Part shown: piece by piece, positions 23,031 through 32,250 of the stretch
Layout of the letters: each line of letters begins with the position of its first letter
Numbering within the stretch: position 1 is the stretch's first letter
DNA from: an uncultured Acetatifactor sp.
Lineage (GTDB): Bacteria; Bacillota; Clostridia; Lachnospirales; Lachnospiraceae
NCBI GenBank assembly: GCA_910577035.1
Contig: CAJTKW010000009.1
Location: 1-52,591, forward strand
Length of the DNA stretch: 52,591 bases
Reading direction: 5' to 3'
Made by a program: the position numbers and the translations under genes
Notes under the pieces: model-generated
Databases searched by the model: none
The model's input: the letters and a program-made list of their open reading frames with translations, nothing else
Told to the model about the DNA's origin: nothing

Positions 23031-24854
23031 TCAGGGCTTCCGGCGGCTTAACTGCTCCTCCAGAGATAAAAAGTCAGCGGGTCCGTTATCCAGATAAAAG
23101 CAGTGAAAGCTGTAATCACTGTAAGCGTCGCCCCAGAGGGTTTCAGCCTTGGCCTGCAGCGCCAGAATTTCCAGATAGCCCAGGTAATATTTGGGATAAT
23201 TGCAGGGTTCCTGGGTGATATAGGAGTAAACCGCCGTTGCGGAAGCACTGTCCTCAATGCCGAAGTTTTCCAGTACTTTGGCGATCTTGTTGAAAGAAGC
23301 GTTCTCATAGTGTATCATAATATCCAAAAGGGAGTACAGGCATAATTGCAGACTGCGGTTATGCTTTTCAATCTGTACCAGGACGGCATCTTCCTGCCTT
23401 CCGCTCTCCCGCAGCAGGTCTGAGGCATAATCGTAGGAGAGGAATTCCACATATACGGCCCAGCCCTCCAGGTAGCCTCCATACCAGATCAGCTCTCTGG
23501 CGTTCCTTTCGTTCCGGGCAAGGAAGCTGCGATTGTGGTATACGGTCTGATACAGGTGGCCGGGGTAACCCTCGTGGGCCAGGGTAGTGTAAAGCTCCAG
23601 GCCGGTGATCGTCTTTTGGGTGTTGACGTAGATTACGTTTCGGGTGGTATCGTCCAGGGGGGCGGTCAGGTAAAAGGCAGGAGCGGTGTAGTTCTCCAGA
23701 TTCTTGGACACGGGCTTGACGTTTACGTTGACGGCGTCTCCGGAAATGGCCGGGAAGTGCCCGTTGATACGTCCCTGCAGATCCGCCAGCATCTGGACCG
23801 CATTAGTGTAAGGAAAGGCAATTTGCTCTCCTGTGCCATAGCGCTTTGCGGCTGCAGGGTATTCGTCAAGAAGCTGGCGGATGGCGTCATATTCTGCGTT
23901 AAAGCGGGCGACGAGAAGCTCCTGAATCTCAGAGACCGGACGGCTTGAGCCGGTCTCTGCTTTGATAAGGGCCTCGTAATATTCCTTTCCCTGCCGGGTT
24001 GCTCCCAGGCCGGTCAGGGGAATGGACTCATCCTCCAACAGGATCAAGCCGTCTCCCAGGGCGGTGTATGCAGGCAGTACGACTGTCTTTAACAGGCGGT
24101 CATTGACTGCCAGGTATTTGTCGGCTTCTGCTTTTGTAAGAAGGCCCCCTTCCAGAAGCAATTGAATGCGCTCCTGGAAGGTAGTCTGTAAAAAGTGGGT
24201 TCCGTCGTTCAGGGCCTGCTGTGTGACAATGGTGTCACATTGCTTTCGGACGCTTTTGAGGCCGGAAGCGGGCATCAGAAGTCCTGCTGCCGCCTTTTCC
24301 TGCTCATAGGTGAGCAGGGAGGCGAAATATTCGTCCGTCTGGTCCAGCAGTTTCAGGTAGTCTTCCACGTCCTGCCGGCTGCGGAAGGTGTATTCCGCCA
24401 GCAGGATGGGGAGCTGTGACTGCATGCCGGAGGAGGGGGACAGGGGTTCGCTGTAGTAGGAAAAGCCGCTTAAATCCAGGGAACTTTCCAGATAGCGCTT
24501 CAGCAGCCTGCAGAGATAGGCGTCGGATTCCTCCAGCCTTTCCGGATGAAGTTCCCGCAGGGCGGCCAGGATGTTCTCGGTGGCGATTCGTCCCTGCCTG
24601 GCGCCTTCCGCGCTGTATCCCGGCAGAACCGGATCATAGTCGTAGATGCCGAAGTCCTCGGGACGGGCCAGGGTATAGTGCATATTCAGGGTATTTCCGG
24701 CCATCTCACCGGCGAAAAGGCGGGAGGTAATATTGACGAATCGCTTTTCGTCCTTTTTATATGTAAAGAGAAAAAGGGTCATGGCTGCGAAAGCCAGGAC
24801 CAGGGCAGACATGAGCAGGATCTGCCGCAGGGTGAGGGAAGAACGTTTTTTCAA
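23031..24854 (-). CDS. DUF885 metallopeptidase-like protein, membrane-anchored
   Basis: About 607 residues from a TTG start that follows AAAAAAGGTGAT. A frame reaching to 25229 would overlap the divergent GNAT gene and is not believed. An N-terminal transmembrane helix (about 12-32, after KKRSSLTLRQ) holds the protein at the membrane with the catalytic part outside. The DUF885 marks are 'HEGYPGHLYQ' near residue 427 (the family's zinc-peptidase-like HExxPGH motif) and 'GGYLEGWAVYVEFL' thirty residues later. Distant relatives are M32-like carboxypeptidases. No substrate can be given. It is convergent to the Mrr-like gene and has its own divergent promoter region shared with the GNAT gene. Confidence 0.85.
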   Translation of the reverse strand: MKKRSSLTLRQILLMSALVLAFAAMTLFLFTYKKDEKRFVNITSRLFAGEMAGNTLNMHYTLARPEDFGIYDYDPVLPGYSAEGARQGRIATENILAALRELHPERLEESDAYLCRLLKRYLESSLDLSGFSYYSEPLSPSSGMQSQLPILLAEYTFRSRQDVEDYLKLLDQTDEYFASLLTYEQEKAAAGLLMPASGLKSVRKQCDTIVTQQALNDGTHFLQTTFQERIQLLLEGGLLTKAEADKYLAVNDRLLKTVVLPAYTALGDGLILLEDESIPLTGLGATRQGKEYYEALIKAETGSSRPVSEIQELLVARFNAEYDAIRQLLDEYPAAAKRYGTGEQIAFPYTNAVQMLADLQGRINGHFPAISGDAVNVNVKPVSKNLENYTAPAFYLTAPLDDTTRNVIYVNTQKTITGLELYTTLAHEGYPGHLYQTVYHNRSFLARNERNARELIWYGGYLEGWAVYVEFLSYDYASDLLRESGRQEDAVLVQIEKHNRSLQLCLYSLLDIMIHYENASFNKIAKVLENFGIEDSASATAVYSYITQEPCNYPKYYLGYLEILALQAKAETLWGDAYSDYSFHCFYLDNGPADFLSLEEQLSRRKP

Positions 24855-24944
24855 AAGATCACCTTTTTTATATGCGTTGCTACAATATATGCCGGGGGAT
24901 TCCGGCCCATGACCGGGAGAAGAACCGGCAAAAGGAGGATTGGC

Positions 24945-25937
24945 ATGATACGGCCTGTGAATAAATGTGAAATTGAGAAATGTGTGGAACTGATACAAAG
25001 CAGTTTCCTGACAGTGGCGCGGGAGTTTGGCTTTACCAGGGAAAACGCGCCCCGCTTTACGGCGTTTGCGGTTACGGCAGACAGGCTGGCGTACCAGTAT
25101 GAGGAAGGCAGGCCCATGTATGGGTATTTTGGCGAAGACGGGCAGATATTGGGATATTATTCCCTGCAGCTCCAGGAAAACGGAGAATGTGAGCTGAATA
25201 ATCTGTGTGTTCGGCCGGAATATCGACATAGAAGAATCGGAGAGATTTTATACTGTCATGCACTGAATACAGCGGCTGACAAAGGCTGCAGGAAGATGAA
25301 GCTCGGCATTGTGGAGGAAAATAAAAGGCTGCGTGCCTGGTATGAGGGAATGGGGGCAAAGCATACCGGCACTAAAAAGTTTGACTTTTTCCCTTTTACC
25401 TGCGGATATCTGGAAACGGATGTTACCAGGGATAAGCTGCCGGAGCGGCTAAACGCTGATGCGCCGGAGGCAGACGCGGTGATATATCAGAAATTATGTA
25501 AAGAAACCGTAGATGCCTATATCGCTTATTTACGAACCGCTATGAAAGAAGAACCGGAAAAAATGACAGCTGACGTTCTGGACGAAAAGGGGATAAGGCT
25601 TCGTATAGAAGATCCGTTTTACCAAAAGACGGATTCTATCTTAGCTGTTTTGGACGGGGCGGTGGTTGGCCGTATTGAGTACCATTTCTATGGCTGTATC
25701 CAGGATGGCGCTAAAATGGCTTATGTGGATTGGGTTTATGTCCTGCCAAAGCGGCGGCATCAGGGAATTGCACAGGGCCTTTTCAGGCAGTTTGAAAAAG
25801 AATGCTTATCTTTTGGAATCAATCAGTATTATCTGATCAGGGCGGAAAACGAAAATGCCAACCGTTTTTACTCCGCGTTTTCAGAGGTATCTTTAACAGA
25901 GGAACCACTGCTGAGAAAGCAGCTGTCTGCGACTTAA
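24945..25937 (+). CDS. Double-domain GNAT acetyltransferase
   Basis: A 330-residue protein after a perfect AAAGGAGGAT site. Two GNAT folds are in tandem: the first (about 1-155) has 'LNNLCVRPEYRHRRIGEILY' with the acetyl-CoA pattern RxxxIG, the second (about 165-330) has 'VDWVYVLPKRRHQGIAQGLF' (RxxxGIA). Both acetyl-CoA loops look intact. The first domain's 'KLGIVEENKRLRAWYEGMG' is typical of small-molecule or peptide N-acetyltransferases. Substrate unknown. It is divergent from the DUF885 gene with 90 bp between. Confidence 0.85.
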   Translation: MIRPVNKCEIEKCVELIQSSFLTVAREFGFTRENAPRFTAFAVTADRLAYQYEEGRPMYGYFGEDGQILGYYSLQLQENGECELNNLCVRPEYRHRRIGEILYCHALNTAADKGCRKMKLGIVEENKRLRAWYEGMGAKHTGTKKFDFFPFTCGYLETDVTRDKLPERLNADAPEADAVIYQKLCKETVDAYIAYLRTAMKEEPEKMTADVLDEKGIRLRIEDPFYQKTDSILAVLDGAVVGRIEYHFYGCIQDGAKMAYVDWVYVLPKRRHQGIAQGLFRQFEKECLSFGINQYYLIRAENENANRFYSAFSEVSLTEEPLLRKQLSAT

Positions 25938-26052
25938 ACGGGGATGAGAAATGTCCGGGCGGTTTGTCCATTGTGGATGAACCGCCATTGTGTTGTGCGC
26001 CAGCGAAGCTTACAATATTTGACATTGGAAAAAGCAGCATCGGTATCCCTCA

Positions 26053-26071
26053 AGTTGTATTGTATACAACT
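26053..26071 (+). promoter_or_regulatory. Candidate AraR operator
   Basis: AGTTGTAT-TGT-ATACAACT, an 8-bp perfect inverted repeat 70 bp before the araR start. AraR binding sites in Bacillus are also A/T-rich palindromes containing TTGTA/TACAA. A TTGACA stands at 26019-26024 with a poor -10 (GGTATC). Self-regulation of araR is the likely use. Confidence 0.55.
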
Positions 26072-26140
26072 ATCGGAAATGTACATAAAAAAGCAAGGAG
26101 ATGTATTGACTTGCTGCGTTGGGATGAATATACTGGATAT

Positions 26141-27277
26141 ATGGATGACAAGCGGACGAAGTACGGTGACATTTTGCACTATCTGGAAAACTTAATGGAG
26201 TCCGAAGAGCTGAAGCCGGGGGATAAGCTGCCTTCGGAGAATGAACTGACGGGAAAATTCGGCATCAGCAGGCAGACCGTGAGGAAAGCCATTGGGCTGC
26301 TGGAGGAAGAGGGCGCGGTCCGCAGGGTCAGAGGAAGCGGCACCTATGTGAGCTTTGACCGCAGGGAGAATCTGGAGGGGCGGAACCGCATTGCAGTGGT
26401 GACCACTTATGTGGACAGTTATATTTTCCCTAAGACCATTCAGGGAATCGAGAGAACCCTCTTCGAGAGGGGGTATTCCGTCCAGATTTCCTTTACCGAT
26501 AATATGCCGGACCGGGAAAGAAACGTGCTGACGGATCTGATCAGCAGGGATGACGTGGCGGGGATTATTGTGGAGGGAACCAAGAGCGGCCTGCCCAACC
26601 CCAATCTGTCCCTGTACAGGCAGCTTTTGAACAGGAAAATGCCGATTCTGTTTATCAATACTTTCTATCCGGAGCTGGACGTGCCTCATGTTTCCCTGAA
26701 TGACGTGAAGGCGGCGGAAAAGGCGGTAAACTATCTCATCGGCAAGGGACATAAGGATATAGGAGCCATCTTAAAGCTGGATGACGGGCAGGGCAGACTG
26801 CGGTATCTGGGGTACTTAAGAGCCATGGAAGCGGCAGGGCTGGCCGTTACGGACTCCCGGATGGTGTGGATCGACACGGATGAGTCAAAGCAGTTAAATT
26901 ACTGCCGGGACAAGATATTGAACCGCGTGGAGGCATGCAGCGCTTTGTTCTGTTACAATGATCAAATAGCGTTCCAGCTGATCCGTATGCTCACGGAGCG
27001 GGGAATCCGTGTGCCGGAGGATGTGTCGGTGATCGGCATGGACGATTCGGATCTGGCGCTGCACAGTGAGATTCCCATTACCTCCCTGCCCCACCCCAAG
27101 GAGAAGCTGGGAGAAAAGGCGGCGGAGACCCTTCTGGATATGATCGGAAAGCAGGGAAGGGGAAACGAGTATACCGTGGAATTTGATACCAGGGTGGTGG
27201 AGCGGCAGTCGGTGGCGGAATATGCTGACGGTTTCATGGATTGTATGCGCCGCCGGAGGCAGCCTGTTTGGAAGTGA
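26141..27277 (+). CDS. araR: AraR-type arabinose repressor (GntR DNA-binding + LacI-type sensor)
   Basis: A 378-residue regulator. The GntR winged helix is at 1-70 ('YGDILHYLENLM', 'LPSENELTGKFGISRQTVRK', 'VRRVRGSGTYV'). The rest is a periplasmic-binding-type sensor like LacI ('IAVVTTYVDSYIFP', 'GIIVEGTKSG', 'DVSVIGMDDSDLA'). This pairing is the hallmark of AraR, which releases DNA when L-arabinose binds. The neighbours are araA, an araB-like kinase and araD, which agrees. The ATG at 26141 lies where the GntR domain begins; a longer frame from 25802 overlaps the GNAT gene and is rejected. Confidence 0.9.
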   Translation: MDDKRTKYGDILHYLENLMESEELKPGDKLPSENELTGKFGISRQTVRKAIGLLEEEGAVRRVRGSGTYVSFDRRENLEGRNRIAVVTTYVDSYIFPKTIQGIERTLFERGYSVQISFTDNMPDRERNVLTDLISRDDVAGIIVEGTKSGLPNPNLSLYRQLLNRKMPILFINTFYPELDVPHVSLNDVKAAEKAVNYLIGKGHKDIGAILKLDDGQGRLRYLGYLRAMEAAGLAVTDSRMVWIDTDESKQLNYCRDKILNRVEACSALFCYNDQIAFQLIRMLTERGIRVPEDVSVIGMDDSDLALHSEIPITSLPHPKEKLGEKAAETLLDMIGKQGRGNEYTVEFDTRVVERQSVAEYADGFMDCMRRRRQPVWK

Positions 27278-27341
27278 GCGGGAATTATCGCGTGTTTTTT
27301 GTCAGACGGTAGAAAAAATAAAGGAAGGAATGGAGGACAAT

Positions 27342-28838
27342 ATGAAGGAGACGAAGAAGTATCAATTCTGGTTTTGTACGGGATCCCAGGATCTGTACGG
27401 AGACGAATGCTTAAGGAAGGTGGCAGCGCATTCCAGAGAGATGGCAGAGGGGCTGAATGCTTCCGGGAACCTGCCCTATGAGCTGGTCTGGAAGCCGACC
27501 CTGATCGATCAGGCGTCTATCCGCCGCACCTTTAACGAGGCTAATAATGACGAGAACTGTGCCGGGGTGATTACCTGGATGCACACCTTTTCTCCGGCAA
27601 AAATGTGGATCATCGGTCTGCAGGAATACCATAAGCCCCTGTGCCACCTGCATACTCAATATAATGAAGAGATTCCCTATGACACCATTGACATGGATTT
27701 TATGAATGAGAACCAGTCCGCTCACGGCGACAGGGAGTACGGGCATATCGTCACCCGCATGGGCATCGAGAGAAAGGTGATTGTGGGATACTGGAAGAAT
27801 GCGGCCGTCAGCGGAAAGCTGGCGGATTGGATGCGCACCGCGGTGGGCATCATGGAATCCTCCCATGTGAGAGTCTGCCGGATCGGCGACAATATGAACA
27901 ATGTGGCAGTTACCGAGGGAGACAAGGTGGAAGCCCAGGTGAAATTCGGCTGGGAGATTGACCATTATAACGTAAACGATGCAGTGGCATATGTGGACGA
28001 GGTTTCCCCAGGGGACGTGGAAGCCCTGGTGGAAGCATATTATGATAAATATGAAATCCTGCCTGAGGGCAGGGATCCCCAGGAGTTCCGGGAGCATGTG
28101 GCGGTTCAGGCCCGGATTGAGCTTGGCTTGGAGAGGTTTCTGGAAGCAGGGGACTATCATGCGATTGTGACCCATTTCGGCATGCTGGGGGGCTTAAAGC
28201 AGCTGCCTGGGCTTGCCATTCAGAGACTGATGGAAAAAGGGTACGGCTTTGGGGCGGAGGGCGACTGGAAGACGGCTGCCATGGTGCGCCTGATGAAGAT
28301 CATGACCCAGGGCAAAAAGGACGCCAAGGGTACCTCCTTCATGGAGGATTATACGTATAATTTTGTGCCTGGCAAGGAGGGAATCCTGCAGGCGCACATG
28401 CTGGAGGTGTGCCCCTCTATTTCCGACGGCCCTGTCAGTATTAAGGTGCAGCCCCTTTCCATGGGGAATCGTGAAGATCCTGCCCGCCTGGTCTTTACCA
28501 GCAAGACCGGACCGGCGGTGGCTGCGTCCCTGGTGGATCTGGGAAATCGCTTCCGGCTGCTGGTCAATGCGGTGGACTGCAAAAAGTGCGAGAAGCCTAT
28601 GCCCAGGCTTCCTGTGGCAACGGCCTTCTGGACGCCTCAGCCTTCTCTGGAGGTGGGTGCGGAGGCATGGATTCTGGCCGGCGGCGCTCATCATACAGCG
28701 TTTTCCTATGACCTGACCGTACAGCAGATGGTGGACTGGGCGGATGCCATGGGCATTGAGAGTGTCGTTATTGATAAGGCCACCACCATCCCTGCCCTGA
28801 AGAACGAGCTGAGATGGAATGCGGTGTATTACAGGTGA
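27342..28838 (+). CDS. araA: L-arabinose isomerase
   Basis: Converts L-arabinose to L-ribulose, using Mn2+. It is 498 residues, the usual length of about 500. Marks are 'FWFCTGSQDLYG' at the start, 'VITWMHTFSPAKMWI', 'FMNENQSAHGDREYG' (with the catalytic region Asn-Gln-Ser-His-Gly), 'ALGAGNF'-type changes not needed, and metal-binding His and Glu in 'HAIVTHFGMLGGLKQLPG'. I chose the ATG at 27342, after GGAGGACAAT; the ATG at 27330 is possible. It follows araR by 64 bp. Confidence 0.95.
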   Translation: MKETKKYQFWFCTGSQDLYGDECLRKVAAHSREMAEGLNASGNLPYELVWKPTLIDQASIRRTFNEANNDENCAGVITWMHTFSPAKMWIIGLQEYHKPLCHLHTQYNEEIPYDTIDMDFMNENQSAHGDREYGHIVTRMGIERKVIVGYWKNAAVSGKLADWMRTAVGIMESSHVRVCRIGDNMNNVAVTEGDKVEAQVKFGWEIDHYNVNDAVAYVDEVSPGDVEALVEAYYDKYEILPEGRDPQEFREHVAVQARIELGLERFLEAGDYHAIVTHFGMLGGLKQLPGLAIQRLMEKGYGFGAEGDWKTAAMVRLMKIMTQGKKDAKGTSFMEDYTYNFVPGKEGILQAHMLEVCPSISDGPVSIKVQPLSMGNREDPARLVFTSKTGPAVAASLVDLGNRFRLLVNAVDCKKCEKPMPRLPVATAFWTPQPSLEVGAEAWILAGGAHHTAFSYDLTVQQMVDWADAMGIESVVIDKATTIPALKNELRWNAVYYR

Positions 28839-28881
28839 GGAAGTATAAAAGGCGCAAAGCGCAGAAAGGTGGAATAGAAAT

Positions 28882-30486
28882 ATGAGCGAGGCAATCAAGA
28901 ATGCCATCAGGAGCGGCAGGACCGTTCTGGGAATCGAGTTTGGCTCCACCCGCATCAAGGCGGTGCTGGTGGACGAAAGCCATGAGCCCGTTGCCATGGG
29001 AACCCATGACTGGGAAAACAGGCTGGAAAATAATATCTGGACTTACAGCCTGGACGACATCTGGAACGGGCTGCAGGGCTGTTACCGCAGCCTGGCGGAG
29101 GATGTGAAGGCGAAATACGGAGAAAGCCTGACTTCCATCGGCAGTATCGGTTTTTCAGGCATGATGCACGGGTATATGGCATTTAATCAGGCGGGAGAGC
29201 TGCTGGTGCCCTTCCGCACCTGGCGGAACACCATGACGGAGGAAGCCTGTAAAGAGCTGACCCCTCTTTTCAGCTTTAACATTCCCCAGAGGTGGAGCAT
29301 TGCCCATCTTTATCAGGCAATTTTAAGCGGGGAAGAGCATGTGAAGGACATTGCCTTTTTCACCACCCTGGCCGGTTACATTCACTGGAAGCTGACGGGA
29401 GAAAAGGTGCTGGGCATAGGCGAAGCCTCCGGCATGTTTCCCATTGATTCCGATGCAAAGGACTTTGACAGGAAGATGGTTGCGCAGTTTGATGAGCTGA
29501 TTGTGCCTAAGGGATTCTCCTGGAAGCTGGAAGATATTTTACCGAAGGTATTGTGTGCGGGAGAGAAGGCGGGAAGCCTGACCCCGGAGGGGGCGAAGCT
29601 GCTGGATCCTACGGGCGCCCTGCAGCCCGGCAGTCCCATGTGCCCTCCCGAGGGAGACGCGGGCACCGGCATGGTGGCCACCAACAGCGTCAGAGTGCGC
29701 ACGGGGAATATCTCCGCCGGAACTTCCATTTTCTCCATGGTGGTTACGGAGAAGGCGTTGGAAAAGGTTCATGAAGAGATTGACATGGTGACGACTCCCG
29801 ACGGCAATCCCGTGGCCATGGTGCACTGCAACAACTGCACCTCCGACCTGAATGCCTGGGTCAATTTGTTCGGAGAATTCGCGGATAAATTCGGCATGAA
29901 GATTGATAAGAACGATCTGTACGGCACTCTGTACAGGGAGGCGCTGGCCGCCGATGCGGACTGCGGCGGGCTGATGGCTTACAATTATTTTTCCGGAGAG
30001 CCGGTGACAGGCTTAAACGAGGGCAGACCCATGTTTGTGCGGATGCCGGACGCTGAATTTACGCTGGCGAACTTTATGAGAAGCCATCTTTACAGCGCCA
30101 TGGCTACGCTGAAGATCGGGAATGACATTCTGTTAAAGGAAGAGCATGTTAAAGTGGATTCCCTGATGGGCCACGGAGGACTGTTCAAGACTCCCGTGGT
30201 GGGGCAGCAGCTGATGGCGGCAGCCTTTAACTCGCCGGTTACCGTGATGGATACCGCCAGCGAGGGAGGAGCCTGGGGCATGGCAGTCCTGGCGGCATAT
30301 ATGATTGAGAAAGCGGCGGGCGAGACCTTGCCGGATTATTTGAGCAGCCGGATTTTCGCGGGGCAGACCGGAAGCACTATCGAGCCTAAAGCGGAGGATG
30401 TGGCAGGCTTTGACACCTTTGTAGAAAGGTATCAAAGCGCGCTGCCGGCGGAGAAAGCTGCCGTCCAGGGAATGAAGAATTTCTAA
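28882..30486 (+). CDS. araB: FGGY-family sugar kinase, ribulokinase role (AraB-like)
   Basis: A 534-residue kinase with the FGGY fold. 'GIEFGSTRIKAVLVDE' is the N-terminal phosphate-binding loop, 'IGFSGMMHGYM' is the substrate region, and 'GNISAGTSIFSMV' and 'GHGGLFKTPVVGQQLMAAA' (the second phosphate motif) follow. By place between araA and araD it should phosphorylate L-ribulose to L-ribulose-5-phosphate. The sequence resembles the xylulokinase-like branch of FGGY kinases rather than classical AraB, so the name rests on context. Its stop codon is inside a 15-bp palindrome. Confidence 0.85.
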   Translation: MSEAIKNAIRSGRTVLGIEFGSTRIKAVLVDESHEPVAMGTHDWENRLENNIWTYSLDDIWNGLQGCYRSLAEDVKAKYGESLTSIGSIGFSGMMHGYMAFNQAGELLVPFRTWRNTMTEEACKELTPLFSFNIPQRWSIAHLYQAILSGEEHVKDIAFFTTLAGYIHWKLTGEKVLGIGEASGMFPIDSDAKDFDRKMVAQFDELIVPKGFSWKLEDILPKVLCAGEKAGSLTPEGAKLLDPTGALQPGSPMCPPEGDAGTGMVATNSVRVRTGNISAGTSIFSMVVTEKALEKVHEEIDMVTTPDGNPVAMVHCNNCTSDLNAWVNLFGEFADKFGMKIDKNDLYGTLYREALAADADCGGLMAYNYFSGEPVTGLNEGRPMFVRMPDAEFTLANFMRSHLYSAMATLKIGNDILLKEEHVKVDSLMGHGGLFKTPVVGQQLMAAAFNSPVTVMDTASEGGAWGMAVLAAYMIEKAAGETLPDYLSSRIFAGQTGSTIEPKAEDVAGFDTFVERYQSALPAEKAAVQGMKNF

Positions 30487-30524
30487 GACGGCAGAGTACG
30501 CTGTATTACAAATTCTTCATTCCC
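30468..30524 (+). repeat. Long palindrome across the araB stop codon
   Basis: GGGAATGAAGAATTT (30468-30482) / AAATTCTTCATTCCC (30510-30524), 15 bp perfect, with an inner ACGGC...GCTGT pair in the loop. A second hairpin (AGGAACTGCC / GGCAATTCCT, one mismatch) follows at about 30528-30550. There is no T-tract. Likely an intercistronic RNA structure affecting stability or relative expression of araB and araD. Confidence 0.7.
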
Positions 30525-30584
30525 GCAGGAACTGCCAGGGGCAATTCCTGGTGTAGCATCAAGACGAGAAAACGGAGGGGCATT

Positions 30585-31292
30585 ATGTTAGAAGAATTAA
30601 AGAAGCTGGTATATGAAGCAAATATGGATCTTCCCAAATATGGGCTGGTAACCTTTACCTGGGGCAATGTCAGCGCCATCGACAGGGAGAGCGGGCTGTT
30701 CGTCATCAAACCCAGCGGCGTGGAATACGATAAGCTGACGCCGGAGGATATGGTGGTGGTGGATTTAAACGGGAAAAAGGTGGAGGGCCGTTTCAATCCT
30801 TCTTCGGATACGGCTACCCATGCGGAGCTGTATAAGGCGTTTGCCGAAATCGGCGGTGTGGTACATACCCATTCATCCTACGCTACCAGCTGGGCCCAGG
30901 CAGGGCGGAGCATTCCCTGCTACGGCACCACCCATGCGGATTATATTTATGGGGAAGTCCCCTGCGTGAGATGCCTGACGAAGGATGAAATAGAAGAAGC
31001 ATACGAAGAGAATACCGGCCGCCTGATCGTAAACGAGTTTCAAAGGACGGGCAAGGATCCGGCGGCGGTGCCGGCGGTACTCTGTAAGAATCACGGTCCC
31101 TTTGCCTGGGGGAAAGACGCCAAGGAGGCAGTGCATAATGCGGTAGTGCTGGAAGAGGTGGCGAAGATGGCTTATCGTGCCGAGACCATTAATCCCCGCA
31201 TTCAGCCCGCGCCCCAGGAGCTTCAGGATAAGCATTATTACCGGAAGCACGGTGCAAACGCGTACTACGGCCAGAGGACAACGGAGTCTTAA
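30585..31292 (+). CDS. araD: L-ribulose-5-phosphate 4-epimerase
   Basis: Last arabinose-specific step, giving D-xylulose-5-phosphate. It is 235 residues, the usual size of class II aldolase/epimerase proteins. 'LVTFTWGNVSAIDRESG' and 'IKPSGVEYDKLTPEDMVVVD' form the N-terminal part. The zinc site is 'HTHSSYATSWAQAG' with another His in 'GTTHADY', and the C-terminal His is in 'NHGPFAWG'. The ATG follows CGGAGGGGC. It stands between araB and the transketolase genes, which take its product further. Confidence 0.94.
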   Translation: MLEELKKLVYEANMDLPKYGLVTFTWGNVSAIDRESGLFVIKPSGVEYDKLTPEDMVVVDLNGKKVEGRFNPSSDTATHAELYKAFAEIGGVVHTHSSYATSWAQAGRSIPCYGTTHADYIYGEVPCVRCLTKDEIEEAYEENTGRLIVNEFQRTGKDPAAVPAVLCKNHGPFAWGKDAKEAVHNAVVLEEVAKMAYRAETINPRIQPAPQELQDKHYYRKHGANAYYGQRTTES

Positions 31293-31407
31293 ATACCGCA
31301 ATAAATGAGTGGACGCATACAAATATCGTATGATATGATAAACCAAATGACTAAAAACCCATAGAGAGTAAATCTGCCGCAGGGCGGCGCAGAAATGGAG
31401 GACGAGC

Positions 31408-32250
31408 ATGAATAATTTAGAACTGCAGAAGCACGCGAACGACGTGCGGAAGGGCATTGTGACGGCAGTCCACAGTGCAAAAGCAGGACACCCGGGCGGA
31501 TCCCTTTCCGCAGCGGATATTTATACCTATCTGTATTTTGAAGAGATGAATATTGACCCGAAGGATCCCGACAAGGAAGACAGAGACCGTTTTGTGCTGT
31601 CCAAGGGACATACGGCTCCCGGGCTGTATTCCACTCTGGCAAACAGGGGATTTTTCCCGGTAGAAGATCTGAAGACCCTCAGGCACCTGGGCTCTTACCT
31701 GCAGGGACATCCCTGCATCCATATACCCGGGGTGGATATGTCCTCCGGTTCCCTGGGCCAGGGTGTTTCCGCTGCTGTGGGCATGGCTCTCGGCGGCAGG
31801 ATGGGCGGTAAGGATTTCAGAGTGTATACCCTGCTGGGTGACGGTGAGATCGAGGAAGGCCAGGTGTGGGAGGCTGCCATGTTTGCAGGCCATCGTAAGC
31901 TGGATAACCTCTGTGTGATTGTGGATAATAACAATCTGCAGATCGACGGCCCCATTGACCAGGTCTGCTCCCCCTATCCCATTGACAAGAAATTTGAGGC
32001 ATTTAATTTCCATGTGATTAATGTAGACGCTCATGACTTTGATGCGATCCGTGGGGCGTTTAAAGAAGCACGGGAGACGAAGGGAATGCCTACCTGTATC
32101 GTGGCCCACAGCTTAAAGGGCAAGGGAGTTTCCTTCATGGAAAACAGTGTAGACTGGCACGGCAAGGCTCCCAATGATGATGAGTATGCCGTGGCAATGG
32201 CAGATCTGGAGAAGATCGGCGCAGAATTAGAGAAAGCAGGTGAAGCATAA
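31408..32250 (+). CDS. Transketolase, N-terminal subunit
   Basis: A 280-residue subunit carrying the thiamine diphosphate-binding half: 'AGHPGGSLSAADIYTYLYF', 'LSKGHTAPGLYS', 'GSLGQGVSAAVGMALGG' and the cofactor motif 'LLGDGEIEEGQVWEAAMF' ... 'VIVDNNNLQIDG'. In Clostridia transketolase is often split over two genes. It overlaps the second subunit by one base. Next to araBAD it channels xylulose-5-phosphate into the pentose phosphate pathway. The 115-bp gap to araD holds a small palindrome (CATAC...GTATG near 31317-31330) that could be part of a promoter. Confidence 0.93.
   Translation: MNNLELQKHANDVRKGIVTAVHSAKAGHPGGSLSAADIYTYLYFEEMNIDPKDPDKEDRDRFVLSKGHTAPGLYSTLANRGFFPVEDLKTLRHLGSYLQGHPCIHIPGVDMSSGSLGQGVSAAVGMALGGRMGGKDFRVYTLLGDGEIEEGQVWEAAMFAGHRKLDNLCVIVDNNNLQIDGPIDQVCSPYPIDKKFEAFNFHVINVDAHDFDAIRGAFKEARETKGMPTCIVAHSLKGKGVSFMENSVDWHGKAPNDDEYAVAMADLEKIGAELEKAGEA

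Noticed and set aside
24855..25229. N-terminal extension of the DUF885 frame
   Set aside because: It overlaps the divergent GNAT gene and its perfect ribosome site. The TTG at 24854 has its own AAAGGTGAT site and is followed directly by a membrane anchor.
31417..32109. Long minus-strand frames opposite araA, transketolase, GH112 and others
   Set aside because: They are antisense shadows of strong, recognisable plus-strand genes in GC-rich third-position DNA and show no family motifs.
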